64,000 bases of DNA from Stutzerimonas kunmingensis (GTDB lineage: Bacteria > Pseudomonadota > Gammaproteobacteria > Pseudomonadales > Pseudomonadaceae), in contig NZ_PISM01000004.1 in the NCBI RefSeq assembly GCF_002929225.1, positions 558,001 to 622,000 on the forward strand, in the 5' to 3' direction. Both the position numbers and the translations under genes were made by a program. This document shows positions 27,624-36,933 of this stretch, piece by piece. Position 1 is the stretch's first letter, and each line of letters opens with the position of its first letter. The notes beneath the pieces were generated by a model. It saw only the letters and a program-made list of their open reading frames with translations. It did not search any database and was not told the origin of the DNA.

Positions 27624-27629
27624 CGCACC

Positions 27630-27764
27630 CGTGCTCAGGGATTAGCGCGGCCTTCAGGATGAAGGTCAAGGACCGCCGCAGGAAGCGGTGTCATCTAGGA
27701 AGATGAGAAGGGATACAGGGAACAAGGAAGGAGGCGGGCGGGGTCAAACCCGCCCCTTTTTTTT
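27630..27764 (+). ncRNA. rsmZ: RsmZ, RsmA/CsrA-titrating small RNA
   Basis: The segment has about nine GGA motifs (near 27639, 27657, 27670, 27681, 27698, 27711, 27719, 27726 and 27730). Three sit in hairpin loops: CCTT-CAGGATG-AAGG, ACCGC-CGCAGGAAG-CGGT and CATCT-AGGA-AGATG. This is how RsmY/RsmZ RNAs capture RsmA dimers. A strong terminator closes the RNA. Position immediately after rpoS, on the same strand, matches rsmZ in P. aeruginosa. Length, about 135 nt, fits the family. The 5' end is inferred from the promoter and is uncertain. Expected control is GacS/GacA through the upstream box. Confidence 0.92.
27736..27764 (+). terminator. rsmZ terminator
   Basis: GGGCGGG and CCCGCCC form a seven-pair GC stem around GTCAAA, followed by C and eight T residues. 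Confidence 0.93.
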
Positions 27765-27839
27765 GCCTGCGAGAAACTCCCGCTGAACCGAGTGGCCGGG
27801 GCACGGCCTAATGGGAACAGTCCATCAGCGGAGAACCAC

Positions 27840-27977
27840 ATGAACGGCGACCAGCACAACGACCAGCCCACCAAAGAGCAGGACGACGTGACCCGTCGGC
27901 CGGATGAGGCTGACGAAGATCAGCTCGATGAGGCTATCGAAGAAACCTTTCCAGCCAGCGATCCGATCTCGCCCTGA
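27840..27977 (+). CDS. Small acidic protein, function unknown
   Basis: A 45-residue, highly acidic protein: MNGDQHNDQPTKEQ followed by a DEADEDQLDEAIEE stretch and ending ETFPASDPISP. The ATG at 27840 follows GCGGAGAACC. The C-terminal motif LDEAIEETFPASDP is one that I recall from many small uncharacterised proteobacterial proteins, so it is probably a genuine gene and not a chance frame. There is no signal peptide or membrane segment. It lies between rsmZ and a convergent GNAT-Nudix gene, with 18 bases to the latter's stop. No function can be assigned. Confidence 0.7.
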   Translation: MNGDQHNDQPTKEQDDVTRRPDEADEDQLDEAIEETFPASDPISP

Positions 27978-27995
27978 TCAACCGGAGGCGCACGC

Positions 27996-28841
27996 TCAAA
28001 CGGCTTGTTCCTTCCCCTCCGTACGCATCAATAGCGCAGGCATGATATGCCTGCGCAACAGCGGCGCCACATCCTCCCTCGCGCATGGCGCGATCTCCAT
28101 CCAACCCAGTTCTTCCAGTTCGGCCTGCACCTTCACTGCGTGGGGCAGGCGTCCGATGAACACATCCGCCTCCACCTGATGGTCCGGCTCGTTGGCAGCC
28201 GGTGCGCGGAAGTGCCCGAACGACTCGAGGTCATCATCCTCGAGCCTCAGGTCGAGTTCTTCATGAAGCTCACGCTTGAGGGTTTGCAGAGGTGTTTCGC
28301 CCGGCTCTGCCTTGCCCCCGGGGAGCATGAAGAAGCGGGTGCTGCGTTTGCGCACGACCAGGAGGCGTCCGCGTTCGTCGATCAGGCAGGCGATGGCGAT
28401 GTTCAGGGTTGCAGCTGGCATGGGCATCATCCTTCGGTCATGGAGCAGGGCAATCAGTGCCTTGGTCCGTCGGTAGCGGGCCAGTCGGTCGGCCAGGGTG
28501 TCAGGCAGCTGGTCCGTCATGACGAAGCCAAGTCGCGTATAGAAATCCAGAAGTTCCGGTTTACAGAACAGCCAGACCGGTCCGCTGTTCGACATCAGCG
28601 CTTCGCGTACAAGCTGCGCGCCGATGCCGCGGCTCCGCTGCGAAGGGGTCACCAACAAGCCGGTCAGAAAATGCCCATCCGCTACTGGCGTCAGGCAGAG
28701 CCCACCCAGGATGGCGCCGCGCCGGGCCACCCAGCATGTGGCCTCGGGACGTATGCGGTTACGGCTGTTGTGGGCTCGATAGAACCTGACCAGCAGCGGC
28801 TGCAAAGCCTTGGGGAGCGGCGAATAGTCGAGAGTGGGCAT
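27996..28841 (-). CDS. GNAT acetyltransferase-Nudix hydrolase fusion protein
   Basis: A 281-residue two-domain protein. Residues 1-135 are GNAT-like: GLLVTPSQRSRGIGAQLVREAL is the acetyl-CoA pyrophosphate-binding motif, and LLDFYTRLGFV the C-terminal strand. Residues about 145-275 are a Nudix domain (MutT-like opening IAIACLIDERGRLLVVRKRST), with a Nudix box that reads G-5-E-7-REL-H-EEL-DL, starting GKAEPGE; the usual glycine before the last hydrophobic residue is replaced by aspartate. The Nudix substrate may be a damaged nucleotide or a CoA- or nucleotide-linked metabolite; the acetylation target is unknown. It is a single minus-strand gene. Confidence 0.88.
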   Translation of the reverse strand: MPTLDYSPLPKALQPLLVRFYRAHNSRNRIRPEATCWVARRGAILGGLCLTPVADGHFLTGLLVTPSQRSRGIGAQLVREALMSNSGPVWLFCKPELLDFYTRLGFVMTDQLPDTLADRLARYRRTKALIALLHDRRMMPMPAATLNIAIACLIDERGRLLVVRKRSTRFFMLPGGKAEPGETPLQTLKRELHEELDLRLEDDDLESFGHFRAPAANEPDHQVEADVFIGRLPHAVKVQAELEELGWMEIAPCAREDVAPLLRRHIMPALLMRTEGKEQAV

Positions 28842-28996
28842 GACCGACCGTGGATTCTTCGAGGGCGCTAGTCTAGCGCCTGTGCTGCGATCACCAAACG
28901 CCCTGTATCCGACCGCTGCCGTTCATCCGTTCGCTGCATCTTTTCCGTCGTCTTGGCGCTCTCACCCTTAGCGTTTCCAACGACAGGAATAACAAC

Positions 28997-30934
28997 ATGT
29001 TGGATCTACTGATTGTGCTCGCATTCGTTTTCTACGGCCTTTCGGCAGGGATGCGCGCCCGCTCCAAAGCCTCGCAGAGCCTTCACGAATACTTTCTTGC
29101 CGGACGAACCATCAAGGGCTGGCGTGCAGGTGTGTCGATGTCCGCCACGCAGTTCGCGGCCGATACGCCGTTGCTGGTCAGCGGTCTGGTCGCGACTGCC
29201 GGGGTTTTTGCGTTGTGGCGGCTGTGGATATATGGGTTGGCATTCCTGCTGCTGGCATGGGTATTCGCCTCCGGCTGGCGCCGTGCCGGGGTGCTCACCG
29301 ACGCCGAACTCACTCGTGTGCGCTACAGCGGTCCCGCAGTGGTGCCGTTGCGGCTGTTCAAGGCGATTTATTACGGCACCGTTATCAACTGTGTGGTGCT
29401 GGCAATGGTACTGGTCGCGGCCATTCGCATTGCCGAGGTGTTTCTGCCATGGCACGAGTGGCTGCCGGGCGGCGTCTACGCGGTGATCATGGGCGCAGTG
29501 GAAGCCAGCGGCATACGGCTTGGTAAGAGCATCAGTGGGCTCGATCAGCTGACGACCAGCACCAACAATCTCATTTCTATCCTGTTGATCCTGACCTTCA
29601 CGGCGATGTACTCGATCACCGGAGGCCTGCGTGCGGTGGTGCAGACCGATGTCATGCAGTTCAGCGTGGCGATGCTGGGTACGTTGGTATACGCCTGGTT
29701 CGTGGTGGACGCAGCCGGTGGACTGGGCGGCCTGACCGATCGGATCGTCGAGCTGTATGGCAGCGAGCAGGCGGCCAAGATGCTTTCGTTCTCGCCGCCG
29801 AGCAATGCTGGCGAGGCGCTGACGCCATTCCTGGTGATCGTCGGTTTGCAGTGGCTGTTCCAGATGAATTCCGACGGTACCGGATACCTGGCGCAGCGCA
29901 GCATGGCTTGCCCGACAGATCGTGAGGCGCGTATTGCCGGTTTGGTATTCACCTGGCTGCAGATATTCCTGCGCAGCCTGTTCTGGCTGGCGATCGCGAT
30001 CGGTCTGCTGGTGCTGTACCCGTTCAGTCCGGAAGAGATGAGTGGTGAAGGCTTCACCGCTGCGCGCGAGGCGCTGTTCGTCACCGGTATCGAAGAATTG
30101 CTACCGCCGGGTTTCCGCGGGTTGATGCTGGTGGGCCTACTGGCGGCCCTGGCGTCGACCGTGGATACGCATCTCAATTGGGGCGCTTCGTACTGGAGCA
30201 ATGATGTCTATGGTGGGGTCGTCGCGCCGAAGCTGCTCAAGCGCAAGCCCAAGGACAAAGAGCTGGTTCTGGTTGCGCGTCTTTCCAACGTGCTGATCCT
30301 GCTGATCGCGATGGTCATCATGGCCAACCTCGGTTCGATCCAGACGGCCTGGTTCATCTCCTTGCTGTTCGGTGCCGGAATGGGTTCGGTGCTGGTACTG
30401 CGCTGGCTCTGGGAGAGGATCAATCTGTACTCCGAGCTGACGGCAATGATCGCATCGCTGATCACCGCCCCCTTGCTGCTCTACTACCTGGGCACCGATC
30501 CGGAGCGTGAGTGGATACGTCTGGGCATCATGTCCTTGGTTACCTGCAGCGCCGCGATTCTGGTCAGCTACATCACCCCGCCCACGGACAAGGAGACGCT
30601 GGATCGCTTCTATCGCAGGGTGCGGCCGTTCGGCTTCTGGGGACAGACCGCCGTGCGTTGTGGCGTCTCGCGCCGGGAGTCGCTCAAGGCCCTCGGTGTA
30701 CGCCTGTTTGCGGTAGGCGTTACGGCGCTATCGGTCTACACGTTATTGATCGGCGTGGGGCGGTTGCTGTTCCCACAGCCGGAAGGAAGTTCTGTGCTGG
30801 CGTGGATATGTATCGCCGTTGGGTTGGCCTTGACACCCGTGTGGATGTATCTCGCGTTCAGCCGTTATTTCGATGATGAACGGGAAGATGATGCGCTTGA
30901 ACTTCACGAGAAGAGTGCGGATGTGGCTGGCTGA
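28997..30934 (+). CDS. Sodium:solute symporter family transporter
   Basis: A 645-residue inner membrane protein with roughly thirteen to fifteen hydrophobic segments, of the SSS (SLC5) family. It opens MLDLLIVLAFVFYGLSAGMR, then GVSMSATQFAADTPLLVSG, and has the family's central YSITGGLRAVVQTDVMQF motif followed by LVGLLAALASTVDTHLNWGASY. The last 80 residues form two further membrane segments and an acidic tail. The start has AGGAA upstream. Substrate cannot be told from sequence; this subgroup is often annotated only as Na+:solute symporter. There are no co-transcribed enzymes to suggest a pathway; downstream is a 776-base AT-rich gap. Confidence 0.9.
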   Translation: MLDLLIVLAFVFYGLSAGMRARSKASQSLHEYFLAGRTIKGWRAGVSMSATQFAADTPLLVSGLVATAGVFALWRLWIYGLAFLLLAWVFASGWRRAGVLTDAELTRVRYSGPAVVPLRLFKAIYYGTVINCVVLAMVLVAAIRIAEVFLPWHEWLPGGVYAVIMGAVEASGIRLGKSISGLDQLTTSTNNLISILLILTFTAMYSITGGLRAVVQTDVMQFSVAMLGTLVYAWFVVDAAGGLGGLTDRIVELYGSEQAAKMLSFSPPSNAGEALTPFLVIVGLQWLFQMNSDGTGYLAQRSMACPTDREARIAGLVFTWLQIFLRSLFWLAIAIGLLVLYPFSPEEMSGEGFTAAREALFVTGIEELLPPGFRGLMLVGLLAALASTVDTHLNWGASYWSNDVYGGVVAPKLLKRKPKDKELVLVARLSNVLILLIAMVIMANLGSIQTAWFISLLFGAGMGSVLVLRWLWERINLYSELTAMIASLITAPLLLYYLGTDPEREWIRLGIMSLVTCSAAILVSYITPPTDKETLDRFYRRVRPFGFWGQTAVRCGVSRRESLKALGVRLFAVGVTALSVYTLLIGVGRLLFPQPEGSSVLAWICIAVGLALTPVWMYLAFSRYFDDEREDDALELHEKSADVAG

Positions 30935-31710
30935 TTGAATGGACAGGTTTATATGTATATCACGCAACGATTCTATAACTGCCTTTCTAATATCTATTTG
31001 AAGGCTGTTGTGCTGGCATAACAGTATTGCGCTCAAGGCTAAATTTATAAAAATCATCGAATTGACGCTTTTTTCTATTGTTTTGCATGAAAAGCCGGTC
31101 ATTCGTCGATTCCTTTGAGCAGTCTCAGGGTTTACATGCTTGTCTCAGGAATACGCATTGCTATTGCGTATTTCATAACAAGCACAAAAGCAGAGGTGCC
31201 GTCATGAATCGACTTTTCAAAACTTCCTTAAGGATGGTCTGAAGTAGTTGTGTATTTCTGGCTGACTTCAGCCCCTGCCGATTTTAAAAGCGGCAAATCG
31301 ATCAAAAACGCTCAGATCACCCGCTTATTTCTGTGTTTTTAGCCGCCGCGAGCACTCGGACGGCGTTAAGACAAAGCAGGCGGCGGGTTTGGCCATGTGG
31401 GTTATTAATCAGTGGCTTTGGAGTCGCGCCAGTATATCGATATGTTGTTAAATAAACGAACTACCCGCTCGGGACACTAGCGTTCGCATAGATCGTCTAG
31501 CAAGAATCGTACTCAGAATTCATGATCGGGCTAATCGGGCGTTGCGGAGAAATATTGGAGCCGCATTGCACTGAAAGGCGGCGCGTTTTCTCAGGTCAGG
31601 CACCAATCTTGTGCGCGGTTGCCAGGTTGTCGTCTGGGATGTCTGAGGTATCCTTTTTACCTGTTTCCTACGGCGCATTCGCGCGGGGTTTGCTTCGCAA
31701 GGGGAGTCTT
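30935..31710. other. AT-rich intergenic region with hairpin, no recognised gene
   Basis: This stretch is clearly richer in A and T than its neighbours. It holds a hairpin AATACGCA-7 bases-TGCGTATT (31150-31172), a direct repeat GTCTCAGG either side of 31140, and a 12-codon frame at 31204-31242 (MNRLFKTSLRMV) behind AGAGGTG that could be a leader peptide or the stump of a lost gene. Frames across it look non-coding. The HIT gene start is at its right end. A decayed gene or foreign remnant is possible. Confidence 0.4.
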
Positions 31711-32133
31711 ATGTTTGTACTTGATTCACGTCTGGAGCAGGACACGTTGCTGCTTGGTGACTTCCCGCTCTGCCGGTTGCTGTTGATGAACGACGCCCAG
31801 TATCCCTGGTTCATTCTGGTGCCGCGTCGCGATGAGATTAGTGAGCTGTTTCAGCTGGATGCGGCTGATCAGCTGGCGCTGTGGAAGGAGGCCACTGCGC
31901 TGGCCGAGACCGTCAAGGACACCTTCTGCGCCGACAAGATGAATGTCGCCACGCTTGGTAATGTCGTCGGGCAGCTGCATATGCATGTCATTGCGCGGCG
32001 ACGCGATGATGCTGCCTGGCCAGCGCCGGTGTGGGGCAGGCATCCGGCGAAGCCTTACAGTGACGAGCAGGTGGCAGCCATCAGGGACAAGCTAAAGTTG
32101 GTGCTGACCGATCACTTTCGTTTTGGAGTATGA
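31711..32133 (+). CDS. HIT-family protein (histidine triad-like)
   Basis: A 140-residue cytoplasmic protein of the HIT superfamily of nucleotide hydrolases and transferases. The core reads [19 protein letters not shown], where the triad position that is usually the first histidine is glutamine (Q-L-H-M-H-V), a variant common in this subfamily. The ATG at 31711 follows GGGGAG; a longer frame from 31522 begins in the non-coding gap and is rejected. Its TGA overlaps the slyX start (ATGA), so the pair is translationally coupled. The natural substrate is unknown. Confidence 0.9.
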   Translation: MFVLDSRLEQDTLLLGDFPLCRLLLMNDAQYPWFILVPRRDEISELFQLDAADQLALWKEATALAETVKDTFCADKMNVATLGNVVGQLHMHVIARRRDDAAWPAPVWGRHPAKPYSDEQVAAIRDKLKLVLTDHFRFGV

Positions 32134-32342
32134 CTGTGGACCTTGAATCGAGAGTGATGGATCTGGAAACGCGTCTGGCGTTTCAGGACGATACGATCCA
32201 GACGCTGAACGATGTGCTCGTCGAGCAACAGCGGATCATGGAGCGTCTGCAGCTTCAGCTGCGCGCACTGGCAAAACGTCAGGAGGAAATGCAGGTTCCA
32301 ATGGACGCTGGTGAGGACGAGGCGCCTCCACCGCATTATTGA
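32130..32342 (+). CDS. slyX: SlyX family protein
   Basis: A 70-residue protein, almost entirely a predicted coiled coil ([30 protein letters not shown] is the conserved SlyX core, here read as heptads), ending PPPHY as in other SlyX proteins. Function is not established; the family name comes from a gene next to E. coli slyD. It overlaps the HIT gene by four bases, so the two are expressed together. A GTG two codons in is an alternative start. Confidence 0.9.
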   Translation: MTVDLESRVMDLETRLAFQDDTIQTLNDVLVEQQRIMERLQLQLRALAKRQEEMQVPMDAGEDEAPPPHY

Positions 32343-32397
32343 ATTGTGAAACGGGGCGGCGTGGTGACTTCGCCCCGTGGCAGCTTGCTCGGTCCTC

Positions 32398-32997
32398 CTA
32401 CTCGATCGGGACGACGTCTTCGGCCTGCAGTCCCTTGTCCCGCATCATGATGGTGAACTCCACGCGCTGGCCCTCGACCAGGATGCGGTGCCCTTCGCCG
32501 CGGATGGCGCGAAAGTGGACGAATACATCATCTCCGCTGTCCCGGGAAATGAATCCGAACCCCTTGGATGTGTTGAACCATTTTACGGTGCCAGCCTCGC
32601 GCCCTACTGCCGATGGCGCGCGGGTGTTTGTGCGAGCCGGTTTTGCCTGCTTGCTCAGGCCGCGTGGCGTGGCGAGGTGCAGCAGCACGGCCACAAGGGC
32701 GAGCAGCAGGCTGGCGAGTGTTGCGGGCTGGCCGGCGATCTGCGGCAAAGCTACAAGTACGATGACGGCCTGCAGCGCGATAGATAGGAGTAGCAGCGCT
32801 GACGCAGCGATTATGACTGGCCGGGTGCGGCTGTCGATCAACTGGGCAGATGGGGCGAATTGAACGTTCAGCAGGCCAAGCATCAGCAGGCACAAGGCGT
32901 CGGGTTGCAGCAGTAGTGGCATTGCGCCGCGCAGGCTTGGAACAAAGGACAGCAGCAGGGCAATGACGCCCGCCAGGACATGGACGATCTTTAACAT
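32398..32997 (-). CDS. Membrane-anchored cold-shock-domain protein
   Basis: A 199-residue fusion. The first 115 residues hold three or four hydrophobic segments ([65 protein letters not shown]). After a basic linker, residues about 136-199 form a cold-shock domain with the RNA-binding motifs [15 protein letters not shown] and DVFVHFRAI. Single-stranded nucleic acid binding at the membrane is inferred. A protein of this design lies at the same place beside dps in P. aeruginosa (PA0961, from memory), so the architecture is conserved in the lineage. It is convergent with slyX. Confidence 0.9.
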   Translation of the reverse strand: MLKIVHVLAGVIALLLSFVPSLRGAMPLLLQPDALCLLMLGLLNVQFAPSAQLIDSRTRPVIIAASALLLLSIALQAVIVLVALPQIAGQPATLASLLLALVAVLLHLATPRGLSKQAKPARTNTRAPSAVGREAGTVKWFNTSKGFGFISRDSGDDVFVHFRAIRGEGHRILVEGQRVEFTIMMRDKGLQAEDVVPIE

Positions 32998-33270
32998 TCT
33001 GTATGGCTCACGGTTGATAACACGACAGAGAAGCCGCAGGCCTGGAGCTCGTGGAAAACGTTCGTCGGGTCAGGGCTGAACACTGTTCGAGAAACCGCGC
33101 GGGTCCGGGCTGCAGCGCGGCGTATTTAACAGGAAAGGAGGAGGGGGCTCAAATAAGCCTGTTCGCCGTCGTGGCTTCGGGTGCGGAGAATGCTCGAAGA
33201 CGGGCTGTTTCGTAGCAGATGCGTTGCGATCTGGGCAGAGCGCATGTGGCGCTCCGCCCAGTAGCGAAAC

Positions 33271-33741
33271 TTAGGCCGAAAGCAGGCTGCGCAGCATCCA
33301 TGCAGTTTTTTCGTGGCTCTGCATGCGTTGAGTCAGGAGGTCGGCGGTCGGCTCGTCGTTGACCTTATCCAGTAGCGGGAAGATACCGCGGGCGGTTCGT
33401 ACAACGGCTTCCTGGCCTTCGACCAACAGCTTGATCATCTCTTCGGCGGAGGGGACGCCTTCCTCTTCCTTGATCGAGCTCAGGCGGGCGTATGCCGCGT
33501 AGGTACCCGGCGCCGGGAATCCCAGCGTGCGGATGCGTTCGGCAATATCGTCCACGGCGATGGCGAGTTCGGTGTACTGGGTTTCGAACATGGTGTGCAG
33601 CGTGTTGAACATCGGCCCCGTAACGTTCCAGTGGAAGTTATGGGTCTTCAGATACAGGGTGTAGGTGTCGGCGAGCAGGCGCGACAGGCCCTCGGCGATG
33701 GCTGCCCGGTCCTGTTCGGCGATGCCAATGTTAATTTCCAT
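33271..33741 (-). CDS. dps: Dps-family DNA-binding/ferritin-like stress protein
   Basis: A 156-residue member of the Dps miniferritins, dodecamers that oxidise and store iron and protect DNA under oxidative stress and starvation. The intersubunit ferroxidase ligands are visible in [22 protein letters not shown] and in [17 protein letters not shown], and the family C-terminal helix reads [17 protein letters not shown]. The start has AGGAGAAAA upstream. The N-terminal tail is short and not lysine-rich, so DNA binding may be weak. It lies between the cold-shock gene and aspS, as in other pseudomonads. The 273-base gap downstream holds no recognised gene. Confidence 0.93.
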   Translation of the reverse strand: MEINIGIAEQDRAAIAEGLSRLLADTYTLYLKTHNFHWNVTGPMFNTLHTMFETQYTELAIAVDDIAERIRTLGFPAPGTYAAYARLSSIKEEEGVPSAEEMIKLLVEGQEAVVRTARGIFPLLDKVNDEPTADLLTQRMQSHEKTAWMLRSLLSA

Positions 33742-34087
33742 GTTTTTCTCCTGGTGGATGGTTCAGCCGTTAGTTATGCCAGAAAAATGCGTGGTGTTGT
33801 AAAGCGATACGTTTCTGGTCGAATGCTCACCGTTGGAAGGCTCTGATCGATTCAGGGTTCCATCAATGGCCCGATTTCGAGTTGGCGAGGGCAACGGCTG
33901 CGCCGCGGTGATTATGTCGATATAATCCCGCGCTTGTGCCTGGCGGTCCCAGTGCGTGCTGCGGCGCCCGGCGTCAATGCGGTATCGCGTACGGTACATG
34001 CCGCTTGCGCAGAGCAGTCACGGTCTTGTCAGTCTGTCGCGGCTCTGGCGCCCCATCGAATTCAAGATACGAGAAGCGAACTTCACC

Positions 34088-35863
34088 ATGATGCGCAGCC
34101 ACTATTGCGGCCAATTGAACGAAAGCCTGGACGGCCAGGAAATCACTCTTTGCGGCTGGGTACATCGCCGTCGTGACCACGGCGGGGTGATCTTCCTCGA
34201 TGTGCGTGATCGTGAGGGCCTGGCTCAGGTGGTCTTCGATCCGGATCGCGCCGAAACCTTTGCGACCGCCGACAAGGTGCGTAGCGAGTATGTAGTGAAG
34301 ATCACCGGCAAGGTCCGCCTGCGCCCCGCTGGTGCGGTGAACCCGAATATGGCTTCCGGTGCCATCGAGGTGCTGGGCTACGAGCTGGAGGTGTTAAACG
34401 ACGCCGAAACCCCGCCGTTCCCTCTCAACGAATACAGCGATGTGGGCGAGGAGACGCGACTGCGCTATCGCTTCATCGACCTTCGTCGCCCGGAAATGGC
34501 CGAGAAGCTCAAGCTGCGCTCGCGTATCACCGCGAGCATTCGTCGGTACCTGGATGACAACGGCTTCCTCGATGTGGAAACCCCGATCCTGGGGCGTCCG
34601 ACACCTGAAGGCGCGCGTGACTATCTGGTGCCGAGCCGCACCCATGCCGGTAATTTCTTTGCGCTGCCGCAGTCGCCGCAGCTGTTCAAGCAGCTGCTGA
34701 TGGTTGCCGGTTTCGACCGCTACTATCAGATCGCCAAGTGCTTCCGTGACGAAGACCTGCGCGCTGATCGCCAGCCCGAGTTCACCCAGATCGACATCGA
34801 GACCAGCTTCCTCGATGAAGCGGACATCATCGGTATCACCGAAGGCATGATCCGCAAGTTGTTCAAGGAAGTGCTGGATCTGGAGTTTGGCGAATTCCCG
34901 CATATGCCATTCGAAGAGGCCATGCGCCGGTACGGCTCGGACAAGCCCGACCTGCGCATCCCGCTGGAACTGGTGGATGTTGCCGATCAGCTCAATGCTG
35001 TCGAGTTCAAGGTGTTCTCCGGTCCGGCCAATGACCCGAAAGGCCGCGTTGCCGCGCTGCGCGTCCCGGGTGCGGCGAGCATGCCGCGCAGCCAGATCGA
35101 CGATTACACCAAGTTCGTTGGCATCTATGGGGCCAAGGGCCTGGCCTATATCAAGGTCAATGAACGCGCCAAGGGCGTTGAAGGCCTGCAGTCACCGATC
35201 GTCAAGTTCATCCCGGAAGACAACCTCAATGTGATTCTCGATCGCGTCGGTGCGGTTGATGGCGATATCGTTTTCTTCGGTGCAGACAAGGCGAAGATCG
35301 TTTCCGAGGCCCTGGGTGCGCTGCGCGTCAAGATCGGTCACGACCTCAAGCTGTTGACCTGCGACTGGGCGCCGCTATGGGTGGTCGACTTCCCGATGTT
35401 CGAACAGAACGATGACGGCTCGCTGAGCGCGCTGCACCACCCGTTCACCGCGCCGAAGTGCTCGCCTCAGGAGCTCGAGGCCAATCCGGCTGCGGCGCTG
35501 TCGCGTGCCTACGACATGGTGCTCAACGGTACCGAGCTGGGTGGCGGTTCGATCCGTATCCATCGCAAGGAAATGCAGCAGACTGTGTTCCGCATTCTCG
35601 GCATTGATGAGGCCGAGCAGGAAGAGAAGTTCGGCTTCCTCCTCGATGCGTTGAAATTCGGCGCTCCGCCACATGGTGGTCTGGCCTTCGGTCTGGATCG
35701 CCTGGTGATGCTGATGACCGGTGCGCAGTCGATTCGTGAAGTGATTGCCTTCCCGAAAACCCAGAGTGCGGCGGACGTCATGACCCAGGCGCCGGGTGCG
35801 GTGGACAGCAAGGCGCTACGCGACCTGCATATCCGTCTGCGCGAGCAACCGAAGGCGGAGTAA
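34088..35863 (+). CDS. aspS: Aspartyl-tRNA synthetase (probably nondiscriminating, Asp/Asn)
   Basis: A class II aminoacyl-tRNA synthetase, 591 residues. The N-terminal OB-fold anticodon-binding domain begins [34 protein letters not shown]; class II motif 2 is in [18 protein letters not shown] and motif 3 in [14 protein letters not shown] bacterial insertion (GAD) domain lies around 290-420. The ATG at 34088 gives the length known for P. aeruginosa AspRS; the upstream in-frame codons from 33956 are rejected. Pseudomonads generally use this enzyme to charge tRNA-Asn as well, with GatCAB; that is inferred from the lineage and is not visible here. Confidence 0.97.
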   Translation: MMRSHYCGQLNESLDGQEITLCGWVHRRRDHGGVIFLDVRDREGLAQVVFDPDRAETFATADKVRSEYVVKITGKVRLRPAGAVNPNMASGAIEVLGYELEVLNDAETPPFPLNEYSDVGEETRLRYRFIDLRRPEMAEKLKLRSRITASIRRYLDDNGFLDVETPILGRPTPEGARDYLVPSRTHAGNFFALPQSPQLFKQLLMVAGFDRYYQIAKCFRDEDLRADRQPEFTQIDIETSFLDEADIIGITEGMIRKLFKEVLDLEFGEFPHMPFEEAMRRYGSDKPDLRIPLELVDVADQLNAVEFKVFSGPANDPKGRVAALRVPGAASMPRSQIDDYTKFVGIYGAKGLAYIKVNERAKGVEGLQSPIVKFIPEDNLNVILDRVGAVDGDIVFFGADKAKIVSEALGALRVKIGHDLKLLTCDWAPLWVVDFPMFEQNDDGSLSALHHPFTAPKCSPQELEANPAAALSRAYDMVLNGTELGGGSIRIHRKEMQQTVFRILGIDEAEQEEKFGFLLDALKFGAPPHGGLAFGLDRLVMLMTGAQSIREVIAFPKTQSAADVMTQAPGAVDSKALRDLHIRLREQPKAE

Positions 35864-36016
35864 GCGCTACCCGAAGCCTGGTTCTGCCAGGCTTCTTCGT
35901 CTTGCAGCTCTGAGTGCGAGACATTACGGCGATAGCCGGCCGCTGTCTTTATCGAGTGGTGACAGACGGATCCGGTTATCGAGATTTTCTGATTCAGTCG
36001 AAGAATGGAGTGAGTT

Positions 36017-36766
36017 ATGGCTGGTCATTCCAAATGGGCCAATATCAAGCACCGCAAAGAGCGTCAGGACGCCAAGCGGGGCAAGATCTTCACCAAGCTG
36101 ATCCGTGAGCTGACCGTGGCGGCCAAGCACGGCGGCGGCGTGCCGGCGGACAATCCGCGTCTGCGATTGGCCGTGGACAAGGCGCTGACAGCCAACATGT
36201 CGCGTGACGTCATCGATCGCGCCATCGCCCGGGGCGCAGGCTCCAGCGAAGCGGACAACATGACCGAGCTGAGCTATGAGGGTTACGCGCCAAGCGGGGT
36301 GGCGATCATCATCGAGGCCATGACCGACAACCGCAACCGTACCGCGGCCGAAGTGCGTCACGCCTTCAGCAAGAACGGTGGCAATCTCGGTACTGACGGC
36401 TCGGTCGCCTACATGTTCGATCGTAAAGGCCAGATCAGCTATGCGCCCGGCGTCGATGAAGACGCGCTGATGGAAGCGGCGCTGGAGGCGGGCGCCGACG
36501 ACGTCGTCAGTCAGGAGGATGGGTCGGTCGAGGTCTATACCAGCTTCGCCGATTTCCTCTCGGTCAACGAAGCGCTGACAGAAGCCGGATTCCGCGGCGA
36601 CGAAGCAGAAGTGGCGATGATTCCCTCCATCATGGCGCCCATCACCGACGTCGAGACGGCGCAGAAGGTTCTGCGTCTCATCGATGCGCTGGAAGATCTG
36701 GATGACGTGCAGAACGTCTACCACAACGCGGAAATCTCCGACGAGATCATGCAGCAGCTGGGCTGA
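36017..36766 (+). CDS. yebC: YebC/PmpR family protein
   Basis: A 249-residue three-domain protein of the TACO1/YebC family. The N-terminal signature [31 protein letters not shown] and the following [12 protein letters not shown] are diagnostic. Members were described as transcription regulators (PmpR represses pqsR in P. aeruginosa) and more recently as ribosome-associated factors that help translation of proline-rich stretches; which role applies is not shown by sequence. It lies 153 bases after aspS, starts behind GGAGTGAGTT, and is followed by a strong terminator before ruvC. Confidence 0.95.
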   Translation: MAGHSKWANIKHRKERQDAKRGKIFTKLIRELTVAAKHGGGVPADNPRLRLAVDKALTANMSRDVIDRAIARGAGSSEADNMTELSYEGYAPSGVAIIIEAMTDNRNRTAAEVRHAFSKNGGNLGTDGSVAYMFDRKGQISYAPGVDEDALMEAALEAGADDVVSQEDGSVEVYTSFADFLSVNEALTEAGFRGDEAEVAMIPSIMAPITDVETAQKVLRLIDALEDLDDVQNVYHNAEISDEIMQQLG

Positions 36767-36782
36767 ATGTCGTGGTGTCCGC

Positions 36783-36819
36783 AGCCGGGAGCCGCATTGC
36801 TGGGCTCCCGGCTTTTTTA
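36783..36819 (+). terminator. Rho-independent terminator after yebC
   Basis: AGCCGGGAGCC and GGCTCCCGGCT form an eleven-pair perfect stem around GCATTGCTG, followed by TTTTTT. Confidence 0.93.
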
Positions 36820-36933
36820 TAGGCACGCATCGCTGGCAACGTAGTGACTATCTGGGCGCATATTGTTGTCGGTGGCGGAGACGGCAGCGCCTCCGTATAC
36901 TCGCCACTGGATAAATAGACAGCACGGCACGGC

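Noticed and set aside
30743..31102. 119-codon minus-strand frame at the end of the symporter gene
   Set aside because: Half of it is antisense to the symporter, the rest lies in AT-rich sequence; no ribosome binding site.
33956..34087. 44-codon N-terminal extension of aspS
   Set aside because: The known length and the N-terminal [10 protein letters not shown] start fit the ATG at 34088.
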